Positions 11,218 through 19,536 of a stretch of DNA of 64,000 nucleotides are shown piece by piece. Origin of the DNA: Dietzia sp. B32 (GTDB taxonomy: Bacteria > Actinomycetota > Actinomycetes > Mycobacteriales > Mycobacteriaceae); contig NZ_CP093845.1 of NCBI RefSeq assembly GCF_024732245.1, forward strand, positions 1,302,001 through 1,366,000, given 5' to 3'. Numbering within the stretch: the stretch's first letter is position 1; every line of letters begins with the position of its first letter. Below the pieces are notes generated by a model. The model made no database searches and had not been told where the DNA came from. It was given only the letters and a program-made list of their open reading frames with translations. The translations under genes and the position numbers were made by a program.

Positions 11218-11751
11218 TCACGCCTCACACTTCGTCAGGTCCGTCTCGAGGAGTTCCTTACCCGCCGGGGTCACGTAGGTCGCCATCAGAACCACGTCCT
11301 CCGTCCCGTGGTTCCGGCTCTCGTAGATCGAGCCCGCTTCCTCGATGTTCGAGTCCCCGACGCGGTAGATGCGGGGGCCGTCGGGGTGGCCGTCGGAGTA
11401 GTGCGTGAGTTCGCCCTGCTTGACGACGGCGATCAGAGATCCGTAGTGACAGTGTTCGCCGGTGCTCGCCCCCGGCTCGATCGTGATCTCGCGGAAGGTC
11501 ACCGATACGCCGTCGTCGCCGCCGTCCACCTGGAGGTCGACGGGGCGGGACTGCCGGCCCTGCACGATGTCGACGGCCAGGAAGGGCTGCGACCCCGCGA
11601 TCGTCGAGGCGGGCGGGAGCGGCTCGGTCGGGTTCACGGTCCTCACCTCGGGCGACTCCGCCGTCGGGTCGTCGGGACTGCACGCGGCGGTGGCCAGGAC
11701 GCAGACACCGGTGAGTAGGGCGATGACGGATCTGGTCACTCTGAGGTGCAT
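11218..11751 (-). CDS. Cupin-like lipoprotein
   Basis: A 177-residue exported lipoprotein: signal peptide with lipobox LATAAC, then a short linker and a cupin-like beta domain with EPGASTGEHCHYG and GELTHY, giving possible metal-binding His residues. A clear paralogue lies at 36480-36959; both end in DLTKCE plus one residue. Function unknown; small extracytoplasmic cupins may bind or modify a small ligand. It ends just inside a hairpin shared with the convergent SDR gene. Confidence 0.7.
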   Translation of the reverse strand: MHLRVTRSVIALLTGVCVLATAACSPDDPTAESPEVRTVNPTEPLPPASTIAGSQPFLAVDIVQGRQSRPVDLQVDGGDDGVSVTFREITIEPGASTGEHCHYGSLIAVVKQGELTHYSDGHPDGPRIYRVGDSNIEEAGSIYESRNHGTEDVVLMATYVTPAGKELLETDLTKCEA

Positions 11752-11895
11752 GGCGTGTTTGTCCCTGCGTCGGCTCGGACCGTAGGGAGATTACGGTCGG
11801 CCCTTTGCACGTTATCAGCGAACGAGGGCGATTTCCGGTCTACGTCGTCCCGCGCAGCTGCGATAACGCATCGCTTCCTGCGCCGATGACGACAA

Positions 11896-11929
11896 CCGGG
11901 CCGACCCGCACGTCCGCGAATCGGCCCGG
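11896..11929 (-). terminator. Terminator hairpin after ohr
   Basis: CCGGGCCGA (11896-11904) and TCGGCCCGG (11921-11929) form a perfect 9-bp stem with a 16-base loop, just past the stop of the leftward Ohr gene. Confidence 0.65.
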
Positions 11930-11939
11930 GAGCCGGTGA

Positions 11940-12365
11940 TCAGTCCTCGCCGACCGAGACGGTGACGTCGATGTTGCCCTTCGTGGCGCGGGAGTACGGG
12001 CACATCTCGTGCGCCAGCTTCGCCAGCTCGTCGGCCTGCTCGGACTCGAGGCCGGGGATGATCACCTCGAGGTCCACGGCGATGTCGATGCTCTCCTCGC
12101 CCGAGCGCACCAGCGACACCCGCGCGCCCACGGACGAGCCGTCGATGGTGACCTTCTTCGCCCGCGCCGCGCTCTGCAGGGCGGAGTGGAAGCAGGCGGC
12201 GTACCCGGCGGCGAACAGCTGCTCGGGGTTGTTTCCCTCGCCCGAGCCGCCGAGCTCCTTGGGCGGGGCCATCTCCAGGTCCACGGCCTTGTCGGCGGTG
12301 GCGACGTGCCCGTCCCGGCCGCCGCCGGTGGAGAGGGCTTCGACGGTGTACAGCGCATCGGACAT
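11940..12365 (-). CDS. ohr: Ohr family organic hydroperoxide reductase
   Basis: A 141-residue Ohr/OsmC-fold thiol peroxidase. The two redox cysteines are visible: Cys58 in GYAACFHSAL and Cys122 in EMCPYSRATKGN. The family reduces organic hydroperoxides using lipoyl-type thiols and protects against lipid peroxides. The NPEQLFAAGYAACF motif distinguishes Ohr from OsmC. No OhrR (MarR) gene is adjacent. The ATG at 12365 follows GAGGAGATCCTGA. A hairpin terminator lies directly downstream. Confidence 0.9.
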   Translation of the reverse strand: MSDALYTVEALSTGGGRDGHVATADKAVDLEMAPPKELGGSGEGNNPEQLFAAGYAACFHSALQSAARAKKVTIDGSSVGARVSLVRSGEESIDIAVDLEVIIPGLESEQADELAKLAHEMCPYSRATKGNIDVTVSVGED

Positions 12366-12515
12366 TCAGGATCTCCTCGGGTGGGGGGCGTGCAGGTGTG
12401 GCCCAACGTACGCCGCGGCAGCGGGCGATGTCGGGGTCGTGGCGCCCGGTCGGGGCGGCCGGAAGGGATTCGGAGTCACCCCCGCCGCGGACTATTCCAC
12501 GCTCGGTCGAACCGC

Positions 12516-13157
12516 TCAGAGGTCGGCCGCGGCCGCGTACGCCCCGGCGAGCTGGCGGAGTGTGTCGTGGTCGCGTCCGAGCAACCGCATGGGCGAGCGA
12601 CGGTCGGGCAGGGAGTCGGCCGGCGCGGTCCACCATGCGGTGGCGGCCTCGGGGTAGTGGCCGGCGTCGAGCATCCGGTTGATCACGGCGACGATGTTGT
12701 CCGGGTCGCGCGGGTCGAAGTGGTCGAGCTGGAAGCGCGGGTACACCCACCGTCGGTCGCCGCGGAGCACGATGAGTCGGCCGTCCCGCGCCAACGTCCG
12801 CAGCGCATCGGCAGGCGTGGAGCGGGACACCACGCCCCGCTGGACGAGGATCTCGCACGCCTCGGACGAGCAGGCGTGGGGCACCTGCAGGACAGCGCTG
12901 TGGACTGCGGAGGCGATCATCGCGCGACGGGCAGCGGCGGCAGGGTCCGCGGGCGGGCGGAACGGATCCCCGATCGGGAACCGCGCTGTCCGCAGGGCGC
13001 CGTCGACCTGGTCGGCCACCCTGAGGAACGTCCGGCGGCGCCGCAGTTCGCGCAGCATGACCTCGGTGAAGTGGCGGTCGTCGAGGTCCCGCAGCGCACG
13101 CTCCGCGGTGTCCTCGGACACGGACTTCCGGGACGCGACCCGGTTCTGAAGAGTCAT
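12516..13157 (-). CDS. Hypothetical protein with possible MbcA/ParS-like C-terminal domain
   Basis: A 213-residue cytosolic protein. The N-terminal half is Arg-rich and helical. The C-terminal segment NRMLDAGHYPEAATAWWTAP, followed by LPDRRSPMRLLG, recalls the antitoxin Xre/MbcA/ParS toxin-binding domain (WW or WL, then xxPxxxLxGRxPxxLL), but no RES-type toxin gene is adjacent and the match is by eye. It could be a solitary regulator. The start at 13157 has GGCGAGGTG upstream; an ORF extension to 13235 lacks a good site. Confidence 0.5.
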   Translation of the reverse strand: MTLQNRVASRKSVSEDTAERALRDLDDRHFTEVMLRELRRRRTFLRVADQVDGALRTARFPIGDPFRPPADPAAAARRAMIASAVHSAVLQVPHACSSEACEILVQRGVVSRSTPADALRTLARDGRLIVLRGDRRWVYPRFQLDHFDPRDPDNIVAVINRMLDAGHYPEAATAWWTAPADSLPDRRSPMRLLGRDHDTLRQLAGAYAAAADL

Positions 13158-13286
13158 CGCGAGCACCTCGCCTTCTCCGGCGAATGTTAGACCTCGCGTA
13201 CGGCCACGGCGAGGGGCTCGGCCGACTCGAAACATGCTGGAAACGTGGGCCCCGGATCGGCCGCCGCCGAGATCACCACGGTCCCG

Positions 13287-14528
13287 TCATGACGACGCCC
13301 GGCCCAGGTCAGCAGCCTTGCGGCCCAGGTACCGACGCTCGGCCATCGACGTCGCCTCGGTGGCGGCCCGGCCGTACAGCTCGGCGGCGGGTCGGGGCTC
13401 CCCCGCCAGCTCGTGGAGGTATGCCCGGGCGGCGGCGAGCCGGGGCAGCGATTCGGGCAGATCGGCGAGCGCTGCCAACCCGGCGTGTGGCCCGTCTGCG
13501 TGCCCCACGGCGACGGCCCGCCCCAGCCGCGCCACGGGATTGTCCGCCAGAGCGAGTAGCTCGTCGTACCACTCGACGATCTGAGCCCAGTCGGTCTCGG
13601 CGGTGCTCGCGGCGTCGGCGTGCAGAGCGGCGATCGCGGCCTGCGCCTGGTACTCCCCCATCTGGTCGCGTGCGAGCGCTGCCTGCAGGATCGCGACGCC
13701 TTCCGCGATCGCTCGCGCGTCCCATCGGGTGCGGTCCTGCTCGGCGAGGGGGATCAGCTCGTCGTCGTCGCCCTCACCGTCGGCACCGTCGCCGTCGTCG
13801 CGGGTCGCACCTCCGCCGCCGATCCGCGCCGCCCGGCGCGCGTGGTGCAGCACCATGAGCGCGAGCAGGCCCCGCACCTCGGGGTGGTCGATGGCCGCCG
13901 ACAGCTGCCGGGTCAGGCGCAGGGCTTCGGCAGCCAGGTCGACCTCGCCGGTGTAGCCCTCGTTGAACACCAGGTACAGCACCCGCAACACGGTCGCCAC
14001 GTCGCCGGGCCGGTCGAGTCGCTGCCCGGCGAGGGTGCGTTTGGCGCGGCTGATGCGCTGCGCCATGGTCGCCTCGGGGACCATGAACGCCTGCGCGATC
14101 TGGCGCGTGGTCAGGCCGCCCACGGCGCGCAGGGTCAGCGCGATCGCCGACGGCATCGGTAGCGACGGGTGGGCGCACAGGAAGTAGAGCCAGAGGGTGT
14201 CGTCGCCGGCCGGCGCGGTCCCCGCAGCCGGGCCCGCGGGGTGGGTGCGGGCGGGGCCCGACGACGACGAGCCCGGCCCCTGCTCCTCCGCCGCCCGCTG
14301 CTCACGACGCCGACGGGCGCCCTCGGAGCGGACGATGTCGAGGAACCTGCGCCAGGCCACGGCGGTCAGCCAGGCGCGGGGGTCGCGTGGTGGGTCGTCG
14401 GGCCAGACGCGCAGCGCCTCGATGAGCGCCTCCTGGACGGCGTCCTCCGCCGTGGCGAAGTCGGCGCCGCGGCGGATGAGGATGCCGATGACCTGCGGCG
14501 TCAGCGCCCGGAGGTCGGGGGCGGTCAT
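13287..14528 (-). CDS. ECF RNA polymerase sigma factor, DUF6596/ECF42 type
   Basis: A 413-residue extracytoplasmic-function sigma factor. Region 2 is at the N-terminus (GADFATAEDAVQEALIEAL, then DPRAWLTAVAWRRFLDIVR), region 4 around GGLTTRQIAQAFMVPEATMA, and a long C-terminal TPR-like extension follows (VLYLVFNEGYTGEVDLAAEA, then AIAALHADA). This architecture is the ECF42/DUF6596 group, which lacks a normal anti-sigma factor and is genetically linked to DGPF (YCII-like) proteins. A DGPF protein gene lies 0.6 kb upstream on the same strand (15157-15567). An acidic, low-complexity stretch sits in the middle. Confidence 0.85.
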   Translation of the reverse strand: MTAPDLRALTPQVIGILIRRGADFATAEDAVQEALIEALRVWPDDPPRDPRAWLTAVAWRRFLDIVRSEGARRRREQRAAEEQGPGSSSSGPARTHPAGPAAGTAPAGDDTLWLYFLCAHPSLPMPSAIALTLRAVGGLTTRQIAQAFMVPEATMAQRISRAKRTLAGQRLDRPGDVATVLRVLYLVFNEGYTGEVDLAAEALRLTRQLSAAIDHPEVRGLLALMVLHHARRAARIGGGGATRDDGDGADGEGDDDELIPLAEQDRTRWDARAIAEGVAILQAALARDQMGEYQAQAAIAALHADAASTAETDWAQIVEWYDELLALADNPVARLGRAVAVGHADGPHAGLAALADLPESLPRLAAARAYLHELAGEPRPAAELYGRAATEATSMAERRYLGRKAADLGRASS

Positions 14529-14541
14529 GGCACCGGTTCGG

Positions 14542-14847
14542 CTAGGCGTGGCCGGTGCGCGGGCTGTTCTTCTGCAGTCGGTCGATGTGCTCGGAGGCCT
14601 CGGCCTTGGTCAGGGTCGCAGGGAGTTCCTCGCCGGCCTCGCGGGCCAGGGTGTCGAGGTAGCTCTTCTGCGCCTCGGTCATGGGCTCGTCGCCGGTGAC
14701 CCAGTCGTCGGGATCGCGCTGCAACGACCCGCCGTCGGCGGTCCGGCCCTCGGGGACGGGCGAACCGAGGGTCTCTTCTGCGCGGCCCTGGTCCGGGTCG
14801 GGCGCGGGGTTGGCCATTTCGGGGTTGGTCATGTCCGGGTTGGTCAT
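14542..14847 (-). CDS. DUF3072 domain protein
   Basis: A 101-residue protein with a repetitive, disordered N-terminus (MTNPDMTNPEMANP) and a C-terminal DUF3072-like segment, DDWVTGDEPMTEAQKSYLDT, continuing to an AEASEHIDRLQ helix. The function of this domain is unknown; it is short, helical and common in actinobacteria. The gene ends 13 bases before the ECF sigma factor start and is probably co-transcribed with it. The exact start among three closely spaced ATGs is uncertain. Confidence 0.7.
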   Translation of the reverse strand: MTNPDMTNPEMANPAPDPDQGRAEETLGSPVPEGRTADGGSLQRDPDDWVTGDEPMTEAQKSYLDTLAREAGEELPATLTKAEASEHIDRLQKNSPRTGHA

Positions 14848-14976
14848 GACCGCACGGTACGCCCGAGCCGGAGGCCGGACCACCGCCGCGAAAGGACCCG
14901 TGGCGGTTGAGGCGACGAACCGCAGGAGGTCCGATCGGACGTCCCCGTGTGCCGCGTTGTCGCTTCGGCTCACCAG

Positions 14977-15040
14977 CTGACCTGTCGGATTCCGCCTGAC
15001 CCGTGGGACCCCGCAGGTGAGTCGGAATCGGACAGGTCAG
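14977..15040. terminator. Large stem-loop between DGPF and DUF3072 genes
   Basis: Arms 14977-14997 and 15020-15040 pair over about 21 positions with two mismatches (core CTGACCTGTC/GACAGGTCAG) around a 22-base loop. The hairpin dominates the 309-base gap 14848-15156 and lies downstream of the leftward DGPF gene. It is probably a terminator or attenuator; nothing else is recognisable in the gap. Confidence 0.5.
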
Positions 15041-15156
15041 GTGGTGCGCCCGGCGCGCATCCCGTCGAGCGCTGGGCTGGCCGGGGTCTCTGCGGGCCCG
15101 TTGACGAGGACTCGGGCCCGCGAGCTCTACCGCGGACCCGAGTCGCGACCGACCAG

Positions 15157-15567
15157 TCAGTCCTCGATCTCCGTGGGGGCGGAGAGCAGCGGCCGCAGTT
15201 CGAGCCACTCACGGATCGGTTCGCCGCCCGGCCCCGGGGCCGCGGACAGTTCGGACGCCAGCGCCAGGGCCCGGTCGTAGTCGGCCACATCAATGATCAT
15301 CCAGCCGGCGATCAGGTCCTTGGTCTCGGCGAACGGGCCGTCGGTCAGCGGCGGGCGGCCCTCGCCGTCGTACCGCACCCACGTCCCCGACTCCGACAGT
15401 GCGTGGGAGTCCACGTACTCCCCGGAGTCCCGCAGTCGGTTCGCGAAGTCCTCCATGTACCGGAAGTGGGCAGCGGCGTCGTCGGAGTCCCATTCGCCCA
15501 TCGGCGGATAGGTGGGCTCCTCCGGAGCGGAGCCGCGGTAATGCTTGAGCAACAGGTACTTGGCCAT
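15157..15567 (-). CDS. YCII/DGPF-domain protein
   Basis: A 136-residue protein of the YCII-related (DGPF) family, beginning MAKYLLLKHYRG and carrying the signature DGPFAETKDLIAGWMIIDV. The fold is a ferredoxin-like dimer; the biochemical activity is unknown. DGPF proteins are the hallmark partners of ECF42 sigma factors, and one is encoded downstream (13287-14528), so this is likely a target or co-regulator of that sigma factor. The start at 15567 is set by GAGGAGG eight bases upstream. Confidence 0.85.
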   Translation of the reverse strand: MAKYLLLKHYRGSAPEEPTYPPMGEWDSDDAAAHFRYMEDFANRLRDSGEYVDSHALSESGTWVRYDGEGRPPLTDGPFAETKDLIAGWMIIDVADYDRALALASELSAAPGPGGEPIREWLELRPLLSAPTEIED

Positions 15568-15686
15568 GACTGAACCTCCTCGTGCTGTGCGACCCAGTGT
15601 GGTCGCTTCACTGGGGAGACGGAACAGTTCGCGGGTTCTCGACATCGGGGCCGGAGGCGATCGGCGCGAGCTCGCGGGCTCGGGAA

Positions 15687-16652
15687 CTACCAGGCCCCGT
15701 CTTCCACGGTGTCTCCCGAGGGGTGCTTGAGTTTCACGATGCTCTCGGGCGGAACTGGGGGATGCGCGTCCTCGTCGCCGCCCAGCGCCTGTCCGACGGA
15801 CTTGACGCGCTTGAGTGACTCGGCGGGGGCGAGGTCGTCGCGATCAGCGTCGAAGTAGTCGAACCAGGGCAGACCTGCCTCGGTGTAGGCATCTCGGTCG
15901 ACGGGCGTCGCAGGCGGCACCTCCCCCGTGATCGCCGTCCACTGCGCTGCCGAGCAGAGGTGCACGAAGACCCGCCCGGACCTGGACTCGTCGTAGTCGC
16001 TGAGTTCGCGGTCGTCTTCGTAGACCTCCTGGCGCATCCGACCACCGGCCCCGAGCCCCATGGCCGGTGCACTCTCGGTCAGCGGCATGCCGCTGTAGCA
16101 AATCAAGTCGTCGTCGTACGACTTTCCCCGGTCCTCGAGCGCGGCAGCCGTCAGGCCGACTGCGCGCAATTGCACGCCACCGTGCTCCTCGCGGCCAGTC
16201 ACCTGTCCCTCCACCGTCGCCCCCAGGCCCAAGGGGACTGCGACGAACTGCCGGATGAACCCGTCGCCGGCATTGATCCCGTCCAGCCAGGGCTGATCCG
16301 GCAACGACGCATAGTTCTGCGGGTCCTGCGACAGGGACTCGTCCCACTCCTCGCCGCTGATGGCGCACACCTTGCCGATGCCCACCTGCAGCGCAGCTGG
16401 CTCGCTGCTGTCCAGCGAGATCCACATGGCCTCACGCTGGTAGACGGGGAGCATGACGCCGCCGCGGGCCAGCCACTCCGCCGGGGCGGTGTCGGGGTAA
16501 TCCTGAACCCTCCGGATCGGGAACAACCCGAGACCCGGCGGCAGGGGATGAAGCCCATCCTCGGGGATACGCAAGGTGCGCTGGAACCCGATTCGTACGG
16601 GACCGATGTGCAGCTCTTTTCCGACCACTCGGACGTCGAACGCCTCAGACAT
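15687..16652 (-). CDS. Conserved hypothetical protein
   Basis: A 321-residue, probably cytosolic protein (MSEAFDVRVVGKELHIGPVR at the N-terminus; PVYQREAMWISLD, KVCAISGEEWDESL and FIRQFVAVPLGLGATVEGQV inside). I recognise no enzyme motif; it resembles hypothetical proteins seen across several phyla that process their own conserved core without a named domain. There is no signal peptide or membrane segment. The ATG at 16652 has an excellent AAGGAGG site. The neighbouring CadI gene upstream on the same strand starts a separate, metal-controlled unit. Confidence 0.65.
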   Translation of the reverse strand: MSEAFDVRVVGKELHIGPVRIGFQRTLRIPEDGLHPLPPGLGLFPIRRVQDYPDTAPAEWLARGGVMLPVYQREAMWISLDSSEPAALQVGIGKVCAISGEEWDESLSQDPQNYASLPDQPWLDGINAGDGFIRQFVAVPLGLGATVEGQVTGREEHGGVQLRAVGLTAAALEDRGKSYDDDLICYSGMPLTESAPAMGLGAGGRMRQEVYEDDRELSDYDESRSGRVFVHLCSAAQWTAITGEVPPATPVDRDAYTEAGLPWFDYFDADRDDLAPAESLKRVKSVGQALGGDEDAHPPVPPESIVKLKHPSGDTVEDGAW

Positions 16653-16738
16653 GATGGCCTCCTTCGATGGACCCCAGTTGTATCGCGCGGGTCCGACAAG
16701 AACGTTGACGAAGGTGATCGACGCTGCCCGGTCTGCGG

Positions 16739-17254
16739 TCAGCAGCAGGAGCTGTCGGCGCCCTCCGCTGGCGCCTGGGCGGACGGCTCGGGCGGCGCCG
16801 CTGCGGTTCCGCAGCACACGCCGCCGTCGGGGTCGACCCGATCGGCACCGGCCGGGCCGTCGAGGTGCTGGGGACTCGTACCGAAGGTCTCGGAGTCGGC
16901 GAGGACGGTGTAGACCTCCCACTTCTCCCCCGCCGGCCCGGTGACCCACACCTTGTCCTGGGTGGCGAAGCAGCAGGTGGTGCCGATCTCCTCGTCCGTG
17001 AACAGCCCCTCGCCAGTAAGGCGCGCGATCTCGGCGTGGACCTTCTCCGAGGACTCGACCTCCACCCCGAGGTGGTTGATCGAGCCACCCGTGCCGGGGT
17101 TCTCGAGCAGGACGAGCTTGAGCGGCGGTTCGGTGACCGCGAAGTTGGCGTAGCCGGGCTTGAGCTTGGCCGGCTGGACCCCGAGGAGCTTGGAGTAGAA
17201 CGTGACGGCCTCGTCCAGGTCGTCGACGTTGAGGGCAAGTTGAACGCGGGACAT
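16739..17254 (-). CDS. cadI: CadI/ArsI-type metalloid resistance protein
   Basis: A 171-residue VOC-fold protein of the cadmium-induced CadI / C-As lyase ArsI group. Candidate metal ligands are Gln5, His61 (INHLGVEVES) and Glu113; the vicinal pair Cys94-Cys95 in GTTCCFATQD is the substrate thiol site in ArsI, which removes methyl groups from trivalent organoarsenicals. An Ala/Pro-rich tail ends in a further CC and may bind metal. It is divergent from an ArsR regulator across a perfect inverted repeat, so expression should respond to As(III), Sb or Cd. The ATG at 17254 follows GGTGGAGG. Confidence 0.88.
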   Translation of the reverse strand: MSRVQLALNVDDLDEAVTFYSKLLGVQPAKLKPGYANFAVTEPPLKLVLLENPGTGGSINHLGVEVESSEKVHAEIARLTGEGLFTDEEIGTTCCFATQDKVWVTGPAGEKWEVYTVLADSETFGTSPQHLDGPAGADRVDPDGGVCCGTAAAPPEPSAQAPAEGADSSCC

Positions 17255-17272
17255 GGCGGCCTCCACCTGTGT

Positions 17273-17328
17273 GACATATATCGAATTAGTTGGCTCCACC
17301 AGAATGCTCCTGGTCTTCGATATATGTC
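17273..17328. promoter_or_regulatory. ArsR operator: perfect 13-bp inverted repeat in the cadI-arsR intergenic region
   Basis: GACATATATCGAA (17273-17285) and TTCGATATATGTC (17316-17328) are exact reverse complements, 30 bases apart, in the 97-base gap between the divergent genes. The AT-rich half-sites fit ArsR/SmtB-type operators, perhaps one per promoter. Confidence 0.75.
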
Positions 17329-17351
17329 AAGAGGGTCGCTACACTTTATTC

Positions 17352-17711
17352 ATGCCCAAAGCGCTCCCCGTGATCGACGTCAGCGGGCCGATCTGCTGCG
17401 ACCCGGTGTCGGCCGCACCCATGAACGATGCCGCCGCCCTCGAGCTGGCCCTGCGCCTCAAGGCCCTCGCCGACCCGGTCCGCCTCAAGCTGGTGTCGAT
17501 CCTGCTCACCGACAGCGGCGACGGCGTGTGCACCTGCGATCTGGCGACGGGTGTCGATCTGGCCGAATCCACCGTCAGCTACCACCTCGGGCAGCTGCGC
17601 AAGGCCGGCATGGTCGTCTCCGAACGTCGCGGCATGAACGTCTACTACCGGGCGCGCGCCGAGTCCCTCGACGCCCTGCGGGGGGTGCTCGACCCGAACT
17701 GCTGCCGCTGA
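17352..17711 (+). CDS. arsR: ArsR/SmtB family metal-sensing repressor
   Basis: A 119-residue winged-helix repressor. HTH residues are in the ATGVDLAESTVSYHLGQLRK segment. Candidate metalloid ligands are Cys15-Cys16 at the N-terminus, Cys60/Cys62 (VCTCDL) and Cys117-Cys118 at the C-terminus. The N-terminal CC pair at 15-16 is like Corynebacterium glutamicum ArsR, where it cooperates with a Cys near residue 55 to bind As(III). It probably represses both itself and divergent cadI through the inverted repeat and releases on metal binding. ATG 17352 is chosen because codons upstream would run through the operator. Confidence 0.88.
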   Translation: MPKALPVIDVSGPICCDPVSAAPMNDAAALELALRLKALADPVRLKLVSILLTDSGDGVCTCDLATGVDLAESTVSYHLGQLRKAGMVVSERRGMNVYYRARAESLDALRGVLDPNCCR

Positions 17712-17787
17712 CCGCCCGGCAGGCTGACCACTCAGTCGAGGCGCAAACCACCCCACGACCGCCGCGCCACGGCGGAGACTGTGTTCC

Positions 17788-18762
17788 GTGCACACGATCG
17801 AGGCGGAGGACTACCGGCGCGAGATCCTCGGCTACTGCTACCGCTACTTCGGCTGCTTCGCCGAGGCCGAGGACGCGACCCAGGAGACCATGCTCCGCGC
17901 GTGGAAAGCCAGGGACGGCGCCGGGTTCCAGGGCCGATCGTCCCTGCGTACGTGGCTGTATTCGATCGCCACCAACGTCTGCCTGGACATGACCCGGGCT
18001 CCACAGCGCAGGGCCCTGCCCACGGACCTCACCGAACCCGGCGCAGTGCCCGACGACCCCACGATGTTGGCGACCCTGCCCGAGGTCACCTGGATCGGCC
18101 CGGCGAGCGACGCGCATCTGGGGATCGATCCATCCGCCACCGCAGTCGTGCGCGAGTCCGTCCGACTCGCCTTTGTCGCCGCCCTCCAGTACCTGCCGCC
18201 ACGGCAGCGGGTCGTGCTGCTCCTGCGCGACGTCCTCGACCACTCGGCCGCGGAGTGCGCCGAACTCCTCGGGATGACGCTCCCCTCCGTCAATTCCGCG
18301 CTCGCCCGGGCCCGGAAGACCCTGTCCCAGCACGAGATCGCGCTCCCCCACCCGACGGAGAACACCTCGTCGTCGTCGCCCCGCCCCGACCCGCACGTCG
18401 ACGCGGGCCTGCTCGAGCAGTACGTCGCGGCGTTCGAGGCCTACGACGTCGGCCGGCTGGTCACACTCCTGACCGACGACGCCGAGTTCTCCATGCCGCC
18501 GTTCGAACTCTGGCTGCGCGGTTCGGCGGAGATCGAACGGTGGTGGCGCGGTCCGGGTGAGGTCTGCCGCAACGCGCGCACCATCACGACCTCCGCCAAC
18601 GGCCGACCAGCCGTCGCGGTCTATCACGCGGTCGGAGACCAGCGCTGGGAGCCGTTCGCGATCCACGTCCTCGACTCCGACGCCGGCCGCATCTCGGCCA
18701 TCACCCACTTCATCGGCGCGCACCACTTCTCCGAGTTCGGCCTCCCCGCACGGTTGCCGTAG
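17788..18762 (+). CDS. ECF sigma factor with SnoaL-like C-terminal domain
   Basis: A 324-residue sigma-70 family protein starting at GTG. Region 2 (ILGYCYRYFGCFAEAEDATQ) and region 4 (LPPRQRVVLLLRDVLDHSAA, then ELLGMTLPSVNSALARARK) are clear. The C-terminal 120 residues (VDAGLLEQYVAAFEAYDVGR) form a SnoaL-like domain, as in the TIGR02960/SigX5-like and SigG/SigJ-like groups, where the domain takes the place of a separate anti-sigma factor. No anti-sigma gene is adjacent. The stimulus is unknown. It is 76 bases downstream of arsR on the same strand. Confidence 0.85.
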   Translation: MHTIEAEDYRREILGYCYRYFGCFAEAEDATQETMLRAWKARDGAGFQGRSSLRTWLYSIATNVCLDMTRAPQRRALPTDLTEPGAVPDDPTMLATLPEVTWIGPASDAHLGIDPSATAVVRESVRLAFVAALQYLPPRQRVVLLLRDVLDHSAAECAELLGMTLPSVNSALARARKTLSQHEIALPHPTENTSSSSPRPDPHVDAGLLEQYVAAFEAYDVGRLVTLLTDDAEFSMPPFELWLRGSAEIERWWRGPGEVCRNARTITTSANGRPAVAVYHAVGDQRWEPFAIHVLDSDAGRISAITHFIGAHHFSEFGLPARLP

Positions 18763-18937
18763 GCGAGGATCTCGGTGCCCCAAGCCCCGCCGGCCTGCAT
18801 GCCTACCGGCGCGCCAAGGAAAACCTCGCGGCACCGATCAGTTTCGCCGTCCCATCCCGTCTACCCCTGTGAAGGCAGCTCCCCCGGCCACGGGCACCCG
18901 CTCGACCGGCCACCGAAACCCCGCAGGAGGGATCATC

Positions 18938-19495
18938 ATGAGCCGCAAGATCACCGCGCACATGTTCTCCACGCTCAACGGCGTGTCCGAGCACGCGGAA
19001 CGCTGGCAGTTCGACGCGTTCGGCCCCGACGAGATGCAGTCCATGCAGCAGATGACCGCCTCCACCACGGACCTGGTGCTGGGCCGCACGCTCTGGCAGG
19101 AATGGTCCGGGTTCTGGCCGACGTACACCGACGACCCGTTCGCCCAGTGGGTCAACCCGATCCGCAAGCATGTGCTCACCTCAACGCTGACCGGTGAGCT
19201 GCCGTGGACGAGCACGATCGTCTCCGGCGACGCGGCGGAGTACCTCGAGCAGCTGCGTACCCAGCCCGGCGGGGACATCGCCGTGGGCGGCGGGATCGAG
19301 ACCACCCGACGACTGGTCCTGGCCGGTTTGGTCGACGTGCTCACCCTGACCATCCACCCTGTGATCACAGGCGATGGCCGCAGGCTCTTCGACGACTCCG
19401 TCCCCACCACGCGCCTGCACCTGCTGAACTCCACCCAGACCCGGGCGGGCAACATCCTCGCCACCTACTCCGTCCGCCGGGACACGGCCGACTGA
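18938..19495 (+). CDS. Dihydrofolate reductase family protein (RibD C-terminal domain)
   Basis: A 185-residue protein of the RibD C-terminal/DHFR-like fold. MSRKITAHMFSTLNG at the start, LVLGRTLWQEW, and GGDIAVGGGIETTRRLVLAG followed by DVLTLTIHPVITGDGRRLF are typical of the stand-alone YyaP/YwjB-like reductases of unknown substrate, which bind NADPH. Not expected to be the housekeeping DHFR. An AGGAGG ribosome site precedes ATG 18938. It may be co-transcribed with the small DUF4287 gene 41 bases downstream. Confidence 0.82.
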   Translation: MSRKITAHMFSTLNGVSEHAERWQFDAFGPDEMQSMQQMTASTTDLVLGRTLWQEWSGFWPTYTDDPFAQWVNPIRKHVLTSTLTGELPWTSTIVSGDAAEYLEQLRTQPGGDIAVGGGIETTRRLVLAGLVDVLTLTIHPVITGDGRRLFDDSVPTTRLHLLNSTQTRAGNILATYSVRRDTAD

Positions 19496-19536
19496 CCGAC
19501 TGACCGACCCCGCCACCCACCGGCAAGGAGATCCCA

